Source of the DNA: a bacterium
GTDB lineage: Bacteria > Desulfobacterota > Binatia > DP-6
Length of the DNA stretch: 64,000 nt
Assembly: GCA_026129405.1 (NCBI GenBank)
Contig: JAHCID010000011.1
Span: 1-64,000 of the forward strand
Reading direction: 5' to 3'
Part shown: positions 1 to 9,250 of the stretch, piece after piece
Layout: the number at the start of each line of letters is the position of its first letter
How positions within the stretch are numbered: position 1 is the stretch's first letter
Program-made: the position numbers and the translations under genes
The notes under the pieces: generated by a model
What the model saw: the letters and a program-made list of their open reading frames with translations, nothing else
The model's database searches: none
Told to the model about the DNA's origin: nothing

Positions 1-45
1 GCGGGGCCCCCCCCGGGGGGGGGGGGGGGGCCCCCCCCCCCCGCC
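1..45. other. G/C homopolymer tract at window edge
   Basis: The first 45 bases are runs of C (about 7-14), G (about 15-30) and C (about 31-42). No coding or regulatory signal is visible. A run this pure directly at the edge is more likely a contig-end or assembly artefact than biology. Confidence 0.6.
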
Positions 46-68
46 GTCCCGCGCGACCCGCCTGCAAG

Positions 69-1838
69 CTACGGCAGGACCGTGTTCGACGACACGGAGA
101 CCGAGGTCATCGTCGCCAGCGCGATGTTGCTTATCTTGGCGTAGTGCGTGGCGTCATGGATCGGCTGATCGTCGGCGCTCGCCCAGTCGTCCTTCGAGTA
201 CAGAGCGGTTGCCGCCGTGAGACTCGCCTTGTCCTTGCAGTTGGCGCCGTTGGCGCCCGTCGCCCAGAACGTCACTCGCGGCGGGTTGTCGTCCGTAACG
301 TCGAGGCACACGGTCCCTGGACCAGGGTGCGCAGGCGGCGGGACGTCCGACGCATCCCTGAATCCGTCGAAGATTGCAGGCACCGAGCAGGGGTTCGCCG
401 CCGGCGAGGTGATGGCGCTGTAGCGGAAGTAGTTCCAGGAGAAGTTGCAGCTCACGCTCTTGCCGGCGGTGAAGATGAAGCGACCGTCGCCCGCCGTCGG
501 GGTCGCCGGGTTGGTTGCCGTCGATTCCAATCCCGAGGGGAATCCCAGGGCGAGATAGACGAACCCGTTGTCGCTCAACCCCATGTAGATGCCCTCCATG
601 CGGAAGTGACGACCACTGCCGGCGGTCGGGACGCACAGGGGCTGGTAGTTCGCAGTCGACGGGTCGATCGCCGTCGAGCAGAAGGTTCCCGCGGGACCGT
701 CCAAGATCGGATCGATGACGCACGAGCAATCCGAGGCGCACGCGCCGCACTCGCCCAGCGCCTCGCCGTCACACGCCTCTCCACTCTCGAGGATTCCGTT
801 CCCGCACACCGGCTCCGTGCAGGTGCAGTCACCGGCGCACGCATCACACTCGCCCAAGGCGGCGCCGTCACACGCCTCGTCGCCCTCGATGACACCGTTT
901 CCGCACACTGCCACACCGCAGCTACAGTCCGGATTGCAGACGTCGCAGAGGCCGAGATCGCTCCCGTCGCAGCGCTCGGTTCCCTCACGGATGCCGTCGC
1001 CGCAGGTGCCGCACGGCGAGAGGGTGCCGGCGGGACTGTCGGGATCGGTCGGGTCCTCGCCGTTGAAGAGGGCGTCGGTGGTGGCGTTCAGGATCGCGGT
1101 CACCGCCGGCGTGATGGAGGCGGCAGGCTGTGTCAGCTTGAGCGCGGCCTTGGCCTCGCACTCGGTGACGGAGGGATGGACGTCCTCGTCGCCGACGAGG
1201 CATACGCCGGCATTGGTCGTGGCGCCGCCGCCCTTCTTCCCGGTCAAGTCCAGCTCACACTTCTGCGCACACTTGGAGACGACCCCGAAGTACTTGCTGA
1301 GCTGCTTGATGCCGGTCCTGACGCAGGCGATGCGCGCCTTGCCATCGGGCGCGCCCGTACTCGCGCACCCACCGTCCACGAGCACGGCGAGCATGCCGAT
1401 CTGTCCCTTCACGCCGTCGGCGACCTCGAGGGCTGCCTCGTAGGCGGCGAGCGTGCCGCACTGCTGCACGCCAGGGGCGGCATCGCAGTCCCCCGGACAG
1501 CCGATGCCGGCGTAGTCGGTGCCCTTCTTGTCGAGGTCCTGCTTGGCGTCGCACTTGGCGATGGCCGCCTGGAACTTGACAGTCTGGGTGCCGGGCGTCG
1601 GCTCGTAGGCGACGGCGCCCGTCGACAGGTCGCATTCGGGACTCGACAGCACGCCCTGCGTCTCGCACTTGCTGGCGGCCTTCATGAGACAGAGCGTGTA
1701 CCCCGTCACCTGCTTGGCGACGTCGGCGCGTAGCTTGAAGAGGACCTTGTCTCCTTTGGCGTCGAGCACGTGCGCCGACGCGATCGTGGATGACAGCAGC
1801 AAGACCGCAACCCCTGCCAGCCCCTTGCTCATAGACAT
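69..1838 (-). CDS. Secreted Cys-rich repeat protein (589 aa)
   Basis: Residues 1-22 form a clear signal peptide (Met-Ser-Met-Ser-Lys, a hydrophobic core, then ASA). Residues 25-250 are a Cys-containing region without recognised homology. Residues 276-373 hold three tandem repeats of about 33 residues of the type CGNGVIEGDEACDG followed by CDxC and CxC, resembling the disulfide-rich repeats of secreted myxobacterial and related proteins. Residues 374-589 form a further domain of unknown function. Even Cys spacing suggests disulfide-stabilised export to the periplasm or cell surface. It is monocistronic here. A Fur-box-like site lies about 175 bp upstream, so iron regulation is possible. The molecular role is unknown. 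Confidence 0.8.
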   Translation of the reverse strand: MSMSKGLAGVAVLLLSSTIASAHVLDAKGDKVLFKLRADVAKQVTGYTLCLMKAASKCETQGVLSSPECDLSTGAVAYEPTPGTQTVKFQAAIAKCDAKQDLDKKGTDYAGIGCPGDCDAAPGVQQCGTLAAYEAALEVADGVKGQIGMLAVLVDGGCASTGAPDGKARIACVRTGIKQLSKYFGVVSKCAQKCELDLTGKKGGGATTNAGVCLVGDEDVHPSVTECEAKAALKLTQPAASITPAVTAILNATTDALFNGEDPTDPDSPAGTLSPCGTCGDGIREGTERCDGSDLGLCDVCNPDCSCGVAVCGNGVIEGDEACDGAALGECDACAGDCTCTEPVCGNGILESGEACDGEALGECGACASDCSCVIDPILDGPAGTFCSTAIDPSTANYQPLCVPTAGSGRHFRMEGIYMGLSDNGFVYLALGFPSGLESTATNPATPTAGDGRFIFTAGKSVSCNFSWNYFRYSAITSPAANPCSVPAIFDGFRDASDVPPPAHPGPGTVCLDVTDDNPPRVTFWATGANGANCKDKASLTAATALYSKDDWASADDQPIHDATHYAKISNIALATMTSVSVSSNTVLP

Positions 1839-2250
1839 GACGACTCGCTCCCCTCGTTTGTCTCGCGAAGCCGTCGCTCCCGCGCGCGGTGGCGCATCGT
1901 TCCCCGTGGTCGGTCCAGGCCGTCAATGCCCCTGATGGAATCGACCCGGGTCATGAGCGGGCAGCTCGTCGAGAAGTGGGCGGGGCAGCAGCGCATGACA
2001 GCGGCGGTATCAGATATTGATAATCAATTTCAATGAGAATCACGCCCGCTCGGGCCATTTCGGTCGACGCGCCGCCGAGGCCAGGTATGCTCATCGGCCC
2101 GAGGCGCCGATTCGCGGTGCGAAGAGGCAGCGCAGGCGCGCACGACGACGGAGGGTGACGGCGCCCGGCGGTTGTGGGGCGGAACGGCGGCGGGGCCGAG
2201 GTCGCGGGCTCGTTTGACGAGGTGACCACCAGAGACTACCCTGCGCCCGC
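1839..2250. other. Divergent intergenic region, AT-rich core
   Basis: This 412-bp gap separates the minus-strand Cys-rich protein from the plus-strand antitoxin. Most of it is GC-rich and noncoding. At 2008-2043 it becomes sharply AT-rich and holds a Fur-box-like sequence, listed separately. Weak reading frames across it have poor codon bias and no recognisable protein. Confidence 0.5.
2013..2043. promoter_or_regulatory. Putative Fur box
   Basis: GATATTGATAATCAATTTC at 2013-2031 matches 16 of 19 positions of the classical Fur consensus GATAATGATAATCATTATC. It runs on into CAATGAGAATCA, a second overlapping Fur-like half-site pattern. It lies in an AT-rich island between divergent genes, about 175 bp from the start of the secreted Cys-rich protein and 208 bp from the antitoxin start. 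Which gene it controls is not shown by the sequence. Confidence 0.5.
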
Positions 2251-2553
2251 ATGAAAGCCATCGGCGTCAAACAGCTGAAGGCACGGTTGTCGGAGTACCT
2301 GCGACTCGTGAAGAGCGGCGAGACCATCCTGGTCACCGAGCGTACGGAGGTCGTTGCCGAGCTGCGGCCCCCACGGCGGAGTCTGCCCCGCGCCGACGAG
2401 CTCGGCGAGGTGCTCGACGCGCTCGCCGAGACCGGACAGCTCACCCGGGCCTCGCTCTCCAAGAAGGGGTGGACGATGCGGTGCAAGGGATTGGGGCTCC
2501 CGTCCGGAACGGCGACCACCCTTCTGGACGAGGTGCGAGGCGATCGGGCGTGA
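2251..2553 (+). CDS. Phd/YefM-family antitoxin
   Basis: This is a 100-aa protein whose N-terminus (MKAIGVKQLKARLSEYL, then VKSGETILVTER) has the Phd/YefM DNA-binding fold signature. Antitoxins of this family neutralise the partner toxin through the C-terminal tail and autorepress the operon through the N-terminal domain. The stop codon overlaps the GTG start of the PIN-domain gene (GTGA, 2550-2553), the usual translational coupling of a toxin-antitoxin pair. Confidence 0.85.
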   Translation: MKAIGVKQLKARLSEYLRLVKSGETILVTERTEVVAELRPPRRSLPRADELGEVLDALAETGQLTRASLSKKGWTMRCKGLGLPSGTATTLLDEVRGDRA

Positions 2554-2963
2554 GCACGGCGCCGATCTACCTCGATACGTCCGCGGTCCTGCGCGCCTGG
2601 CTCGAGACCGGCACGTCTCCCGAGGTCGAAGCGCGCCTGCTCGCGGCGCCGGCCCTCGTCACCTCGCGGCTCGCGCTCGTCGAATCGGCACGGGTCATGC
2701 ATCGGGTGCGGAGTCTCGGTGCACTCGCCGAGGCGCGACTGGCCGACGCCGAGCGGGGTATCGAGGAGGTATGGGCTCGGTGTGACGTCTGGGAGCTCAC
2801 GCGCGAGGTCTGCGATCTCGCCCGAACTCTGGCCCCCTCCAGGCCGCTCCGTGCGCTGGACGCGCTCCATCTGGCGACCTTCGTCGTCGCGCGACGCAGG
2901 ATAGAGGGGCTCGAGATGTTGACGACCGATGGCCGTCTGGCCGAGGTGTCCGGCTTGGTGTGA
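2550..2963 (+). CDS. vapC: PIN-domain toxin (VapC-like ribonuclease)
   Basis: The GTG start at 2550 overlaps the antitoxin stop and gives 137 aa, normal for VapC. PIN acidic residues are visible: Asp9 in YLDTSA, Glu45 in LVESARV, Asp104 in LDALHLA and Asp127 in TTDGRLAEV. VapC toxins are Mg2+-dependent endoribonucleases that cut tRNA or rRNA. A longer in-frame start at 2469 would overlap the antitoxin by 85 bases and lacks PIN homology, so it is rejected. All four catalytic positions are kept, so the toxin looks active. Confidence 0.87.
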   Translation: MSTAPIYLDTSAVLRAWLETGTSPEVEARLLAAPALVTSRLALVESARVMHRVRSLGALAEARLADAERGIEEVWARCDVWELTREVCDLARTLAPSRPLRALDALHLATFVVARRRIEGLEMLTTDGRLAEVSGLV

Positions 2964-3229
2964 GCGGCTGAGTGGCCTCCTCGACCTGCTCCACTCGCCC
3001 GTCGCGCTGATGCACGCGTCAACGGCGCAACCTCGACTACACCGCCGTGCTCCGAGGCGCGAAGCTTCCCGTCGCCGGCCGCGCGCCCGAGGTCTGCTGG
3101 TTCGGTGGTGCCGAAGACGATCGTCGCGCAGGTCGTCGAGGGGACATGCTCGTCGGGGCACTGACGCTCGTCGTCCGGGCAAGCCGAGAGGAAGAGGAGA
3201 GGCCGCAAGGCCGGGCCGGCAACGTCCGA

Positions 3230-3560
3230 CAAGGCCGCGCTCCGCCGACGTCCCAGGTTGTCCTTCCCATCGCCCGGGTGAAGAACGACGCTGTCCTCTT
3301 CTACGAGCTGCTCGCCGTCCGTCGAGCAGGAAGGCGACCACGTGCGGCTCCGCATCAAGCACTTTTCACGCGAAGCTCGTCGCCCGGGAGGAGCGTGACC
3401 GCGCCGCCGAGTGGCTGCTGGTGCATCTCGGCGAGCGCGAGGCGGCCTTCCTCGAGCTCGGTGTGCCGGTAGTGCGATGGGCCATCTATCGGCGCGAGAC
3501 CGGCGATCGCCTGGTCTCATACTTCGCCAGCGAGACGGCGGCGATTACCGGCACCGGATG
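3230..3560 (+). pseudogene. Frameshifted DUF6265-like remnant
   Basis: Three plus-strand frames together give a continuous protein-like segment. One frame carries VKNDAVLFYELLAV, the next VEQEGDHVRLRIKHF, the third FHAKLVAREERDRAAEW, then FLELG and IYRRETGDRLVSYFAS. The pattern of FYELL, EQEGD...LRIKHF and a C-terminal YRRxGD resembles the DUF6265 family. At least two frame changes (near 3315-3325 and 3362-3368) and no clear N-terminus mark it as a relic. The preceding 2964-3229 shows nothing recognisable. The assignment rests on motif memory only. Confidence 0.45.
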
Positions 3561-3656
3561 TTCGCATACGCCCGCAGCTGAAGACGCGCGCGCAGGAGGG
3601 TCCACAGAAAGCGCGCAGCGACCCGCGTCCGCCGTTCCCGCCGGCGCCGCCGCGCA

Positions 3657-4811
3657 CTACGGTTCCTCGTCGCCACCATCCCGCCTTCGTGCGGTGTTGC
3701 TGTCCAGCCAGGCCACCTCGGCGTCCACGGCGGCGCGCTCGCGGGCGAGGTAGTCGGCGATGGCGCGGCGGAGACGCGGCTCGGCGACCCAGTGCATGCT
3801 CGTCGTCACGCGAGCATCGAAGCCGCGCAGGTGCTTGAACTCGCCGCCCGCTCCCGGCTCGAAGCGCCCGAGCCCGTGCGCGATGCAGTGCTCGACGGCG
3901 GCGTAGTAGCAGACGTTGAAGTGGAGGTGGCGCAGGGGCCGGAACGCGCCCCAGTAGCGGCCGTAGAGGGCCGGCCCCTTCTGGACGTTGAAGGTGCCCG
4001 CGACGATCTCGCCCTCCTGCCGGGCGAGGATCAGGCACACGCGCTCGCGGAACCGCTCCAGCACGAGTTCGAAGAAGCGGGGGTTCAGATACCGCTGGCC
4101 CCAGGCGTTGGTGTCCACCGTGGTGCGGTAGAGGCGGTACATGGTGCCCGCGAGGCCGTCCGGAATCGCCGCGCCGACCGCCGCGGCAATGACGACCCGC
4201 TGGGCGTCGAGCTCGCGGCGCTCCCGGCGCGCCTGGTTGCGGCGCTTGCTGCGCAGGCCCGCGAGATAGTCGTCGAAGGTGCGATGGCCGTCGTTCCACC
4301 ACTGGTACTGGTAGCCGCTGCGCCGCAGCCAGCCGCGCGCCTCGAGCGCGTCTGCATCCTCGGGCCGACAGAAGTTCACGTGGGCCGACGAGAACTCCTG
4401 CGCTCCGCACAGCTCCTCGAGAACGCTGCCGAGCGCGACGGTGACACGGTCGTGATCCGCCGGCGCCGCGAGAAAGCGTGCACCGGCGACCGGCGTGAAC
4501 GGCACCGCGACGAGCAGCTTCGGATACCAGCGCAGCCCCGCGCGATGGGCCGCCGCCGCCCAGCTCTGGTCGAAAACGAACTCGCCCATGCTGTGCCCCT
4601 TCACGTAGAGCGGGCACGCGCCGATGAGCCGCTCTCCCTCCCAGAGCGTCAGGTGCTGCGGCAGCCAGCCCGTCTCGGCGCCGACCGTGCCCGCGTCCTC
4701 GAGCGTCGCGAGCCAGTCCCACTCGAGGAACGGCGAGCCGTCGTCGCCCACGAGCGCGTTCCACGCCTCGCGTCCGACGCCCCGCATGCCGTCGAGGACT
4801 CGGACCTTCAC
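3657..4811 (-). CDS. FemAB-like / DUF482 GNAT-fold protein
   Basis: This 384-aa protein belongs to the FemAB-like (PF04339, 'peptidogalycan biosynthesis') GNAT-superfamily group. Typical features are the N-terminal SPFLEWDWLATLE, the central LRSKRRNQARRERRE segment and GTFNVQKGPALYGRYWG, followed by FNVCYYAAVEHCI. The GTG at 4811 is chosen because it is the first in-frame start after the upstream gene ends at 4858; longer versions would run into that gene. Members are predicted N-acyltransferases of unclear substrate. Confidence 0.75.
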   Translation of the reverse strand: MKVRVLDGMRGVGREAWNALVGDDGSPFLEWDWLATLEDAGTVGAETGWLPQHLTLWEGERLIGACPLYVKGHSMGEFVFDQSWAAAAHRAGLRWYPKLLVAVPFTPVAGARFLAAPADHDRVTVALGSVLEELCGAQEFSSAHVNFCRPEDADALEARGWLRRSGYQYQWWNDGHRTFDDYLAGLRSKRRNQARRERRELDAQRVVIAAAVGAAIPDGLAGTMYRLYRTTVDTNAWGQRYLNPRFFELVLERFRERVCLILARQEGEIVAGTFNVQKGPALYGRYWGAFRPLRHLHFNVCYYAAVEHCIAHGLGRFEPGAGGEFKHLRGFDARVTTSMHWVAEPRLRRAIADYLARERAAVDAEVAWLDSNTARRRDGGDEEP

Positions 4812-4857
4812 GCGCCCGAACGCTCCCCGCGACGGCCCGTGTCGTGCGGCCGGCCGC

Positions 4858-5708
4858 TCACCACTCGGCGACCTGGCGCACGACCCCGGCCCAGCGATCG
4901 AGCTTCGGCAGCACCGTGTCGGCGCCCTCGGACGGCAGCGCGAAGATGCCCCGCGTGACGCCCGCGTCCCGCAGCGCACGCAGCGTGTCGGCGTCGCTGC
5001 GACCGCCGTAAACGCTCACCGACAGCGACGCCGGGTTGCGCCCCTTCTCGCGGGCCACGCGATGCAGTTCGGCGATGCCGGCCCGCAGGTCGCCGGCGCG
5101 CATGCCGATCGGCAGCCATCCGTCGCAGTAGTCGGCGACGCGCGCGATCGCCTTCGGCCCGTGCCCGCCGAGCACGATCGGCGGGTGCGGCCGCTGCACC
5201 GGCTTCGGCCAGACCCAGATCGGCTCGAACTCGACGTGCTTCCCGGCGAAGTGCGCCTCGTTTTCGCTCCAGATCGCCTTCATCGCCGCGACGCGCTCGC
5301 GCAGGACGGCCCACCGCTGCCGGAACGGCGTGCCGTGATGCTCCATCTCCTCCGCGTTCCAGCGCCGCCGACACCGAAGATCACGCGGCCGCCCGAGAGC
5401 ACGTCGAGCGATGCGACCTCCTTCGCGGTGGTGATCGGATCGCGCTCGACGAGGAGACAGATGCCGGTGCCGAGCTTGATCGTCGTCGTCACCGCCGCCG
5501 CCATCCCCAGCGCCACGAAGGGATCGTAGGTGTGCGAGTACTCCTTCGGCAGCACCGGTCCGCTCGGCCACGGGCTGCGGCGTGACACCGGGATATGCGT
5601 GTGCTCGGGAAACCAGATCGACTCGAAGCCACGCGCCTCGGCCTCGCGTGCGAGCTCGTCGGGACGGATCGCGTACTGCGTCGGAAACATCGTGACGCCG
5701 AGCTGCAT
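4858..5708 (-). pseudogene. LLM-class (F420-dependent type) oxidoreductase, one frameshift
   Basis: The N-terminal half (MQLGVTMFPTQ, FPEHTHIP, LGTGICLL) and the C-terminal half (WNAEEMEHHG, RPHPPIVLGGHGPKA, VADYCDGWLPIG) are in different frames but form one luciferase-like monooxygenase of about 283 aa. The break is at 5362-5369, where the expected Gly-Gly-Gly-Trp would need GGCGGCGGCTGG but the sequence reads one base short. The family uses F420 or FMN for hydride transfer or oxygenation. The rest is well conserved, so a single-base sequencing error in a GC run is as likely as true inactivation. Confidence 0.75.
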
Positions 5709-5757
5709 GCGATTCGGCTATGCCGCGCCCCACGCATCGTCAAGGCGCGCCGAAACG

Positions 5758-5794
5758 CGACGGCCCCGGACGGCGGTGCCGTCCGGGGCCGTCG
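5758..5794 (-). terminator. Intrinsic-type terminator hairpin
   Basis: A perfect 17-bp inverted repeat (5758-5774 and 5778-5794) with a 3-nt loop lies between the SCPx-type thiolase stop (5828) and the next minus-strand gene (start 5708). On the minus strand it is followed only by a short T run (CGTTTCGG), so it would be a weak-tail terminator, as is common in GC-rich genomes. Confidence 0.65.
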
Positions 5795-5827
5795 AACCGT
5801 GCGGGGCGGCCATCGCCGCCCGCGCGC

Positions 5828-7024
5828 TCAGCGGATGTCGGCCTTGCGGTACAGCGTGACCACGGCAGCGCCGCCGAGACCGAGGTTGTGCTGCAGCGCG
5901 ACCTTCGCGCCCGGCACCTGCCGCTTCTCGGCGAGGCCGCGGATCTGCCAGTTGAGCTCCGCGCACTGCGCGAGGCCGGTGGCGCCGAGCGGGTGGCCCT
6001 TGGAGATGAGGCCGCCCGACGGGTTCACGACCCACTTTCCGCCGTAGGTGACGGCGCCCGAGTCGATGAGCGAGCCCGCCTTGCCCTCGGGGCAGAGGCC
6101 GAGGCCCTCGTAGGTCACCATCTCGTTGGCCGAGAAGCAGTCGTGCAGCTCGATGACGTCGACGTTCTCCGGCCCGAGGCCCGACTGCTCGTAGACCGAC
6201 TGCGCGGCCTTCTTCGTCATGTCGAAGCCGATGAGCTTGATGCAGCTCTTCTCGTCGAACGTGCTCGGCAGGTCGGTCGCCATCGCCATGCCGGCGATCT
6301 CCACGGCCTTGTCCTCGAGGTTGTGCTTCTTGACGAAGTCCTCGCTGGCAAGGATCGCGGCGCCGGCGCCGTCGGACGTGGGACAGCACTGCAGCTTGGT
6401 CAGCGGGTCGTACACCATCGGGGCGCTCAGGATGTCCTCGAGGGAGTACTCGTCCTGGAACTGCGAGTACGGATTGTTCACCGAGTGCTTGTGGTTCTTG
6501 TGGCCGATCTTGGCGAACTGCTCGCGCGTCGTGCCGTAGCGGTCCATGTGCTCGCGGCCGGCGTTGCCGAAGAACTGCGGCGCCGGCGGCGCCTGCGCGA
6601 AGCCGCGCAGCCCGACCATCACCTCGAACTGCTTGTCCATCGGGTTCGTGCGGTCGGTGAACTTCACGCCGAGCGAGCCCTTCTCCATCTTCTCGAAGCC
6701 GAGGGCGAGGACGCAGTCGGCGAGGCCACCCTGCACGAACTGGCGCGCCATGAAGAGCGCCGTCGAGCCCGTCGAGCAGTTGTTGTTGACGTTGTAGATC
6801 GGGATGCCGGTGAGGCCGAGCGTGTAGACGGCGCGCTGGCCGCAGGTCGAGTCACCGTAGCAGTAGCCGACGCACGCCTGCTCGACGGCGCTGTACGGGA
6901 TGCCGGCGTCCGCGAGCGCCTTCTCGCCGGCCTCCTTCGCCATGTCCGGGTAGTCCCATGCCTTGGAGCCCGGCTTCTCGAACTTCGTCATGCCGACGCC
7001 CACTACGAAAACCTTACGGCCCAT
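5828..7024 (-). CDS. SCPx-type thiolase / lipid-transfer protein
   Basis: This 398-aa thiolase-superfamily protein starts at an ATG preceded by GGAAGGAGA. The nucleophile motif is [10 protein letters not shown], the catalytic His motif is GHPLGATG, and the C-terminus has [12 protein letters not shown], all typical of the SCPx/nonspecific lipid-transfer thiolase group. These enzymes cleave 3-ketoacyl-CoA in side-chain or branched-chain beta-oxidation. The longer frame upstream is Arg/Pro-rich with no homology. It is followed by a strong hairpin terminator, so it may be transcribed alone. Confidence 0.88.
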   Translation of the reverse strand: MGRKVFVVGVGMTKFEKPGSKAWDYPDMAKEAGEKALADAGIPYSAVEQACVGYCYGDSTCGQRAVYTLGLTGIPIYNVNNNCSTGSTALFMARQFVQGGLADCVLALGFEKMEKGSLGVKFTDRTNPMDKQFEVMVGLRGFAQAPPAPQFFGNAGREHMDRYGTTREQFAKIGHKNHKHSVNNPYSQFQDEYSLEDILSAPMVYDPLTKLQCCPTSDGAGAAILASEDFVKKHNLEDKAVEIAGMAMATDLPSTFDEKSCIKLIGFDMTKKAAQSVYEQSGLGPENVDVIELHDCFSANEMVTYEGLGLCPEGKAGSLIDSGAVTYGGKWVVNPSGGLISKGHPLGATGLAQCAELNWQIRGLAEKRQVPGAKVALQHNLGLGGAAVVTLYRKADIR

Positions 7025-7229
7025 GCTGTCTCCTTCCGCCAGGGGGTAATGAACCGGGGCACTCTCGCCCGCCCCGCGCCCCTTTTGCAACCGCGCGCCG
7101 CGGCGCCGATCGGGCAAGCGACGCCGCGACCTCGGCTCGGGCCGGCGCATGCGCACCCGGAGCGGCGCCCGCGAACGCCGCCGGCCCCCGGGAGCCGCGC
7201 GACCACGCGCGCGACCCCCCACGACGCGC

Positions 7230-8189
7230 TCACGCGAGCGGGAACCTCCGCCGCAGCCAGTCGACCAGGAGCCGGTTCAGCTCGTCCGGATACTCCTGCT
7301 GCGTCCAGTGCCCGCAGCGGGGGATCTGGTGCATCTCGAGGTCGTCGACGAGCCCGCGCATCGGCGCGGCCAGCTCGGGCCGCAGCGCCGCGTCCCACTC
7401 CGCCATGATCATCAGCGACGGCACGCCGATGCGGGCGCCGTCGAGCTGCGGCGTCGTCTCCCAGTTGCGGTCCATGTTGCGGTACCAGTTGAGGCCGCCG
7501 GTGAAGCCCGTGCGCGCGAAGGTCTCGACATACGGCTGGAGCGCCGCCTCGGAGAGCAACGGCTCGCCCAGGTGCCGCTCCTCCTCGACCATCTCGACCA
7601 TGTTCGGCATGCCGCCGCGCGCGACCATCGCGGCCTCGACGTCGGCGAGCGGCACGCCGCGCCGCATGAGCTGCGTGAAGACGCGGCGCACGTCCTTCGC
7701 GAGCCCTGCGTCGGCGACGCCCGGCTGCTGGAAGTGCACGATGTAGTGATTGTCGCCGAAGACGGCGCGGATCATCTGCACCGGCGGCATCGGCCCGCGC
7801 GGCAGGTACGGCGTGTTGACGCCGACGACCCCCGCCGTCCGCGCCGGATGCAGCAGCGGCATCTGCCAGGTGACGAGCCCGCCCCAGTCGTGGCCGACGA
7901 AGACGGCGCGCTCGATGCCGCACGCGTCGAGCAGCCCGGCGAGGTCGCCGGTGAGATGGTGGATGTCGTACGTGCCGACGTCGTCGGGCCGGTCGGTGTC
8001 GCCGTAGCCGCGCTGCTCGGGGACGAGGACGCGGTAGCCGGCCTCGACCAGCGCGGGCACCTGGAAGCGCCACGAGTACGCCAGCTCGGGGAAGCCGTGG
8101 CAGAGCACGACGGCCGGGCCGCGGCCCTCGTCGCGCACCGCCATGCGGATGCCGTTGGTGGAGACGACGCGGTTCGTGAAGGCGGCCAT
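7230..8189 (-). CDS. Alpha/beta hydrolase, epoxide hydrolase-like
   Basis: This 319-aa alpha/beta-hydrolase shows the epoxide hydrolase signature: oxyanion-hole [17 protein letters not shown], nucleophile Asp in FVGHDWGG, and a C-terminal catalytic His in [13 protein letters not shown]. These enzymes open epoxides through an aspartyl ester. The ATG at 8189 fits the family N-terminus ([10 protein letters not shown]). It is divergent from the quinone oxidoreductase at 8270, with 80 bp between the starts. Confidence 0.85.
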   Translation of the reverse strand: MAAFTNRVVSTNGIRMAVRDEGRGPAVVLCHGFPELAYSWRFQVPALVEAGYRVLVPEQRGYGDTDRPDDVGTYDIHHLTGDLAGLLDACGIERAVFVGHDWGGLVTWQMPLLHPARTAGVVGVNTPYLPRGPMPPVQMIRAVFGDNHYIVHFQQPGVADAGLAKDVRRVFTQLMRRGVPLADVEAAMVARGGMPNMVEMVEEERHLGEPLLSEAALQPYVETFARTGFTGGLNWYRNMDRNWETTPQLDGARIGVPSLMIMAEWDAALRPELAAPMRGLVDDLEMHQIPRCGHWTQQEYPDELNRLLVDWLRRRFPLA

Positions 8190-8269
8190 CGGCCGGGTTT
8201 GGCACGCGCGTGCGACGCCACGCAACGCGGGTCTCGCCTCGGCCCCCCGCGCCGCCTAAGAGACCACGC

Positions 8270-9250
8270 ATGGGACGCGCCGTCGTCGTGCACGCAACCG
8301 GAGGCCCCGAGGTGCTCCGCGTCGAGGATCGGGACCCCGGGGTCCCCGGGCCCGGGCAGGTGCGCGTGCGCGTCGCCGCGGCGGGCGTCAACTTCATCGA
8401 CGTCTACTTCCGCACCGGCCTGTACCCGCGGCCCGTACCGTTCGTGTCGGGTCTCGAGGGCGCGGGCGTGGTCGAGGCCGTCGGCGACGGCGTCGAATCG
8501 CTGCGCGCCGGCGAGCGCGTCGCGTGGGCCTCGGTGCCGGGCTCGTACGCCGACGTCGTGCTCGCCGTGCCCGACCTGCTCGTGCGCGTCCCGGACGGCG
8601 TGTCCGACGAGATCGCGGCCGCGGCGATGCTCCAGGGCATGACGGCGCACTACCTCGTGCACGGCACGCGCACGACGCGCCACGGCGACACGGCGCTCGT
8701 GCATGCGGCTGCCGGCGGCGTCGGGCTCCTCCTGGTGCAGATGCTGAAGGCGGCGGGCGCACGCGTCCTCGCGACCTGCTCGACGGAGGAGAAGGCGGCG
8801 CTCGTACGCGAGGCCGGCGCCGACGACGTCGTCGTCTACACCCACGACCCGTTCACCACCGCCGCGCACCGGTTCACGGGCGGCACCGGCGTCGACGTGG
8901 TGTACGACGCCGTCGGCAAGACCACGTTCGACGGTAGCCTCCTGTCGCTGCGCCCGCGCGGCCTGCTCGTCCTCTATGGCCAGTCGAGCGGCCCCGTGCC
9001 GCCGTTCGAGCTGCGCCGCCTCTCCGAGGGCGGCTCGCTCTTCGTCACGCGCCCCTCGCTCGCCCACTACACGGCGACACGCGCGGAGCTCGAGGAGCGC
9101 GCCGGCGCGGTGCTGGACGCAATCGCCGCCGGCGGGCTCCAGGTGCGCATCGGCGACCGCTTCCCGCTCGCGCAGGCCGCCGAGGCACATCGCGCCCTCG
9201 AGGGCCGACGCACCACGGGCAAGGTGCTGCTGATGCCGGTGCCGCGATGA
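8270..9250 (+). CDS. Zinc-independent quinone oxidoreductase (MDR family)
   Basis: This 326-aa medium-chain reductase has the order expected of QOR/zeta-crystallin proteins: the N-terminal GroES-like half (ATGGPEVLRVED, GVNFIDVYFRTG), then the NADPH Rossmann motif HAAAGGVGLLLVQMLKAAGA, then GVDVVYDAVGKTTFDGSL. Zinc-ligand Cys residues of alcohol dehydrogenases are absent. It reduces quinones or alpha,beta-enones with NADPH. Its stop overlaps the ATG of the next gene (9247-9250), so the two are co-translated. Confidence 0.87.
   Translation: MGRAVVVHATGGPEVLRVEDRDPGVPGPGQVRVRVAAAGVNFIDVYFRTGLYPRPVPFVSGLEGAGVVEAVGDGVESLRAGERVAWASVPGSYADVVLAVPDLLVRVPDGVSDEIAAAAMLQGMTAHYLVHGTRTTRHGDTALVHAAAGGVGLLLVQMLKAAGARVLATCSTEEKAALVREAGADDVVVYTHDPFTTAAHRFTGGTGVDVVYDAVGKTTFDGSLLSLRPRGLLVLYGQSSGPVPPFELRRLSEGGSLFVTRPSLAHYTATRAELEERAGAVLDAIAAGGLQVRIGDRFPLAQAAEAHRALEGRRTTGKVLLMPVPR

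Noticed and set aside
2017-2217. 66-aa plus-strand ORF inside the Fur-like region
   Set aside because: It has an alternative start inside the Fur-like site, becomes Arg-rich at once, and has no ribosome binding site.
2469-2549. Extended N-terminus for the PIN toxin
   Set aside because: It would lie inside the antitoxin gene in another frame and adds no PIN-domain sequence; the GTGA overlap start is typical.
2964-3229. Possible lipoprotein-like frame on the minus strand (LLFLSACPDDE)
   Set aside because: The frame continues antisense into vapC, lacks a proper start and signal peptide, and has no homology; it is probably chance.
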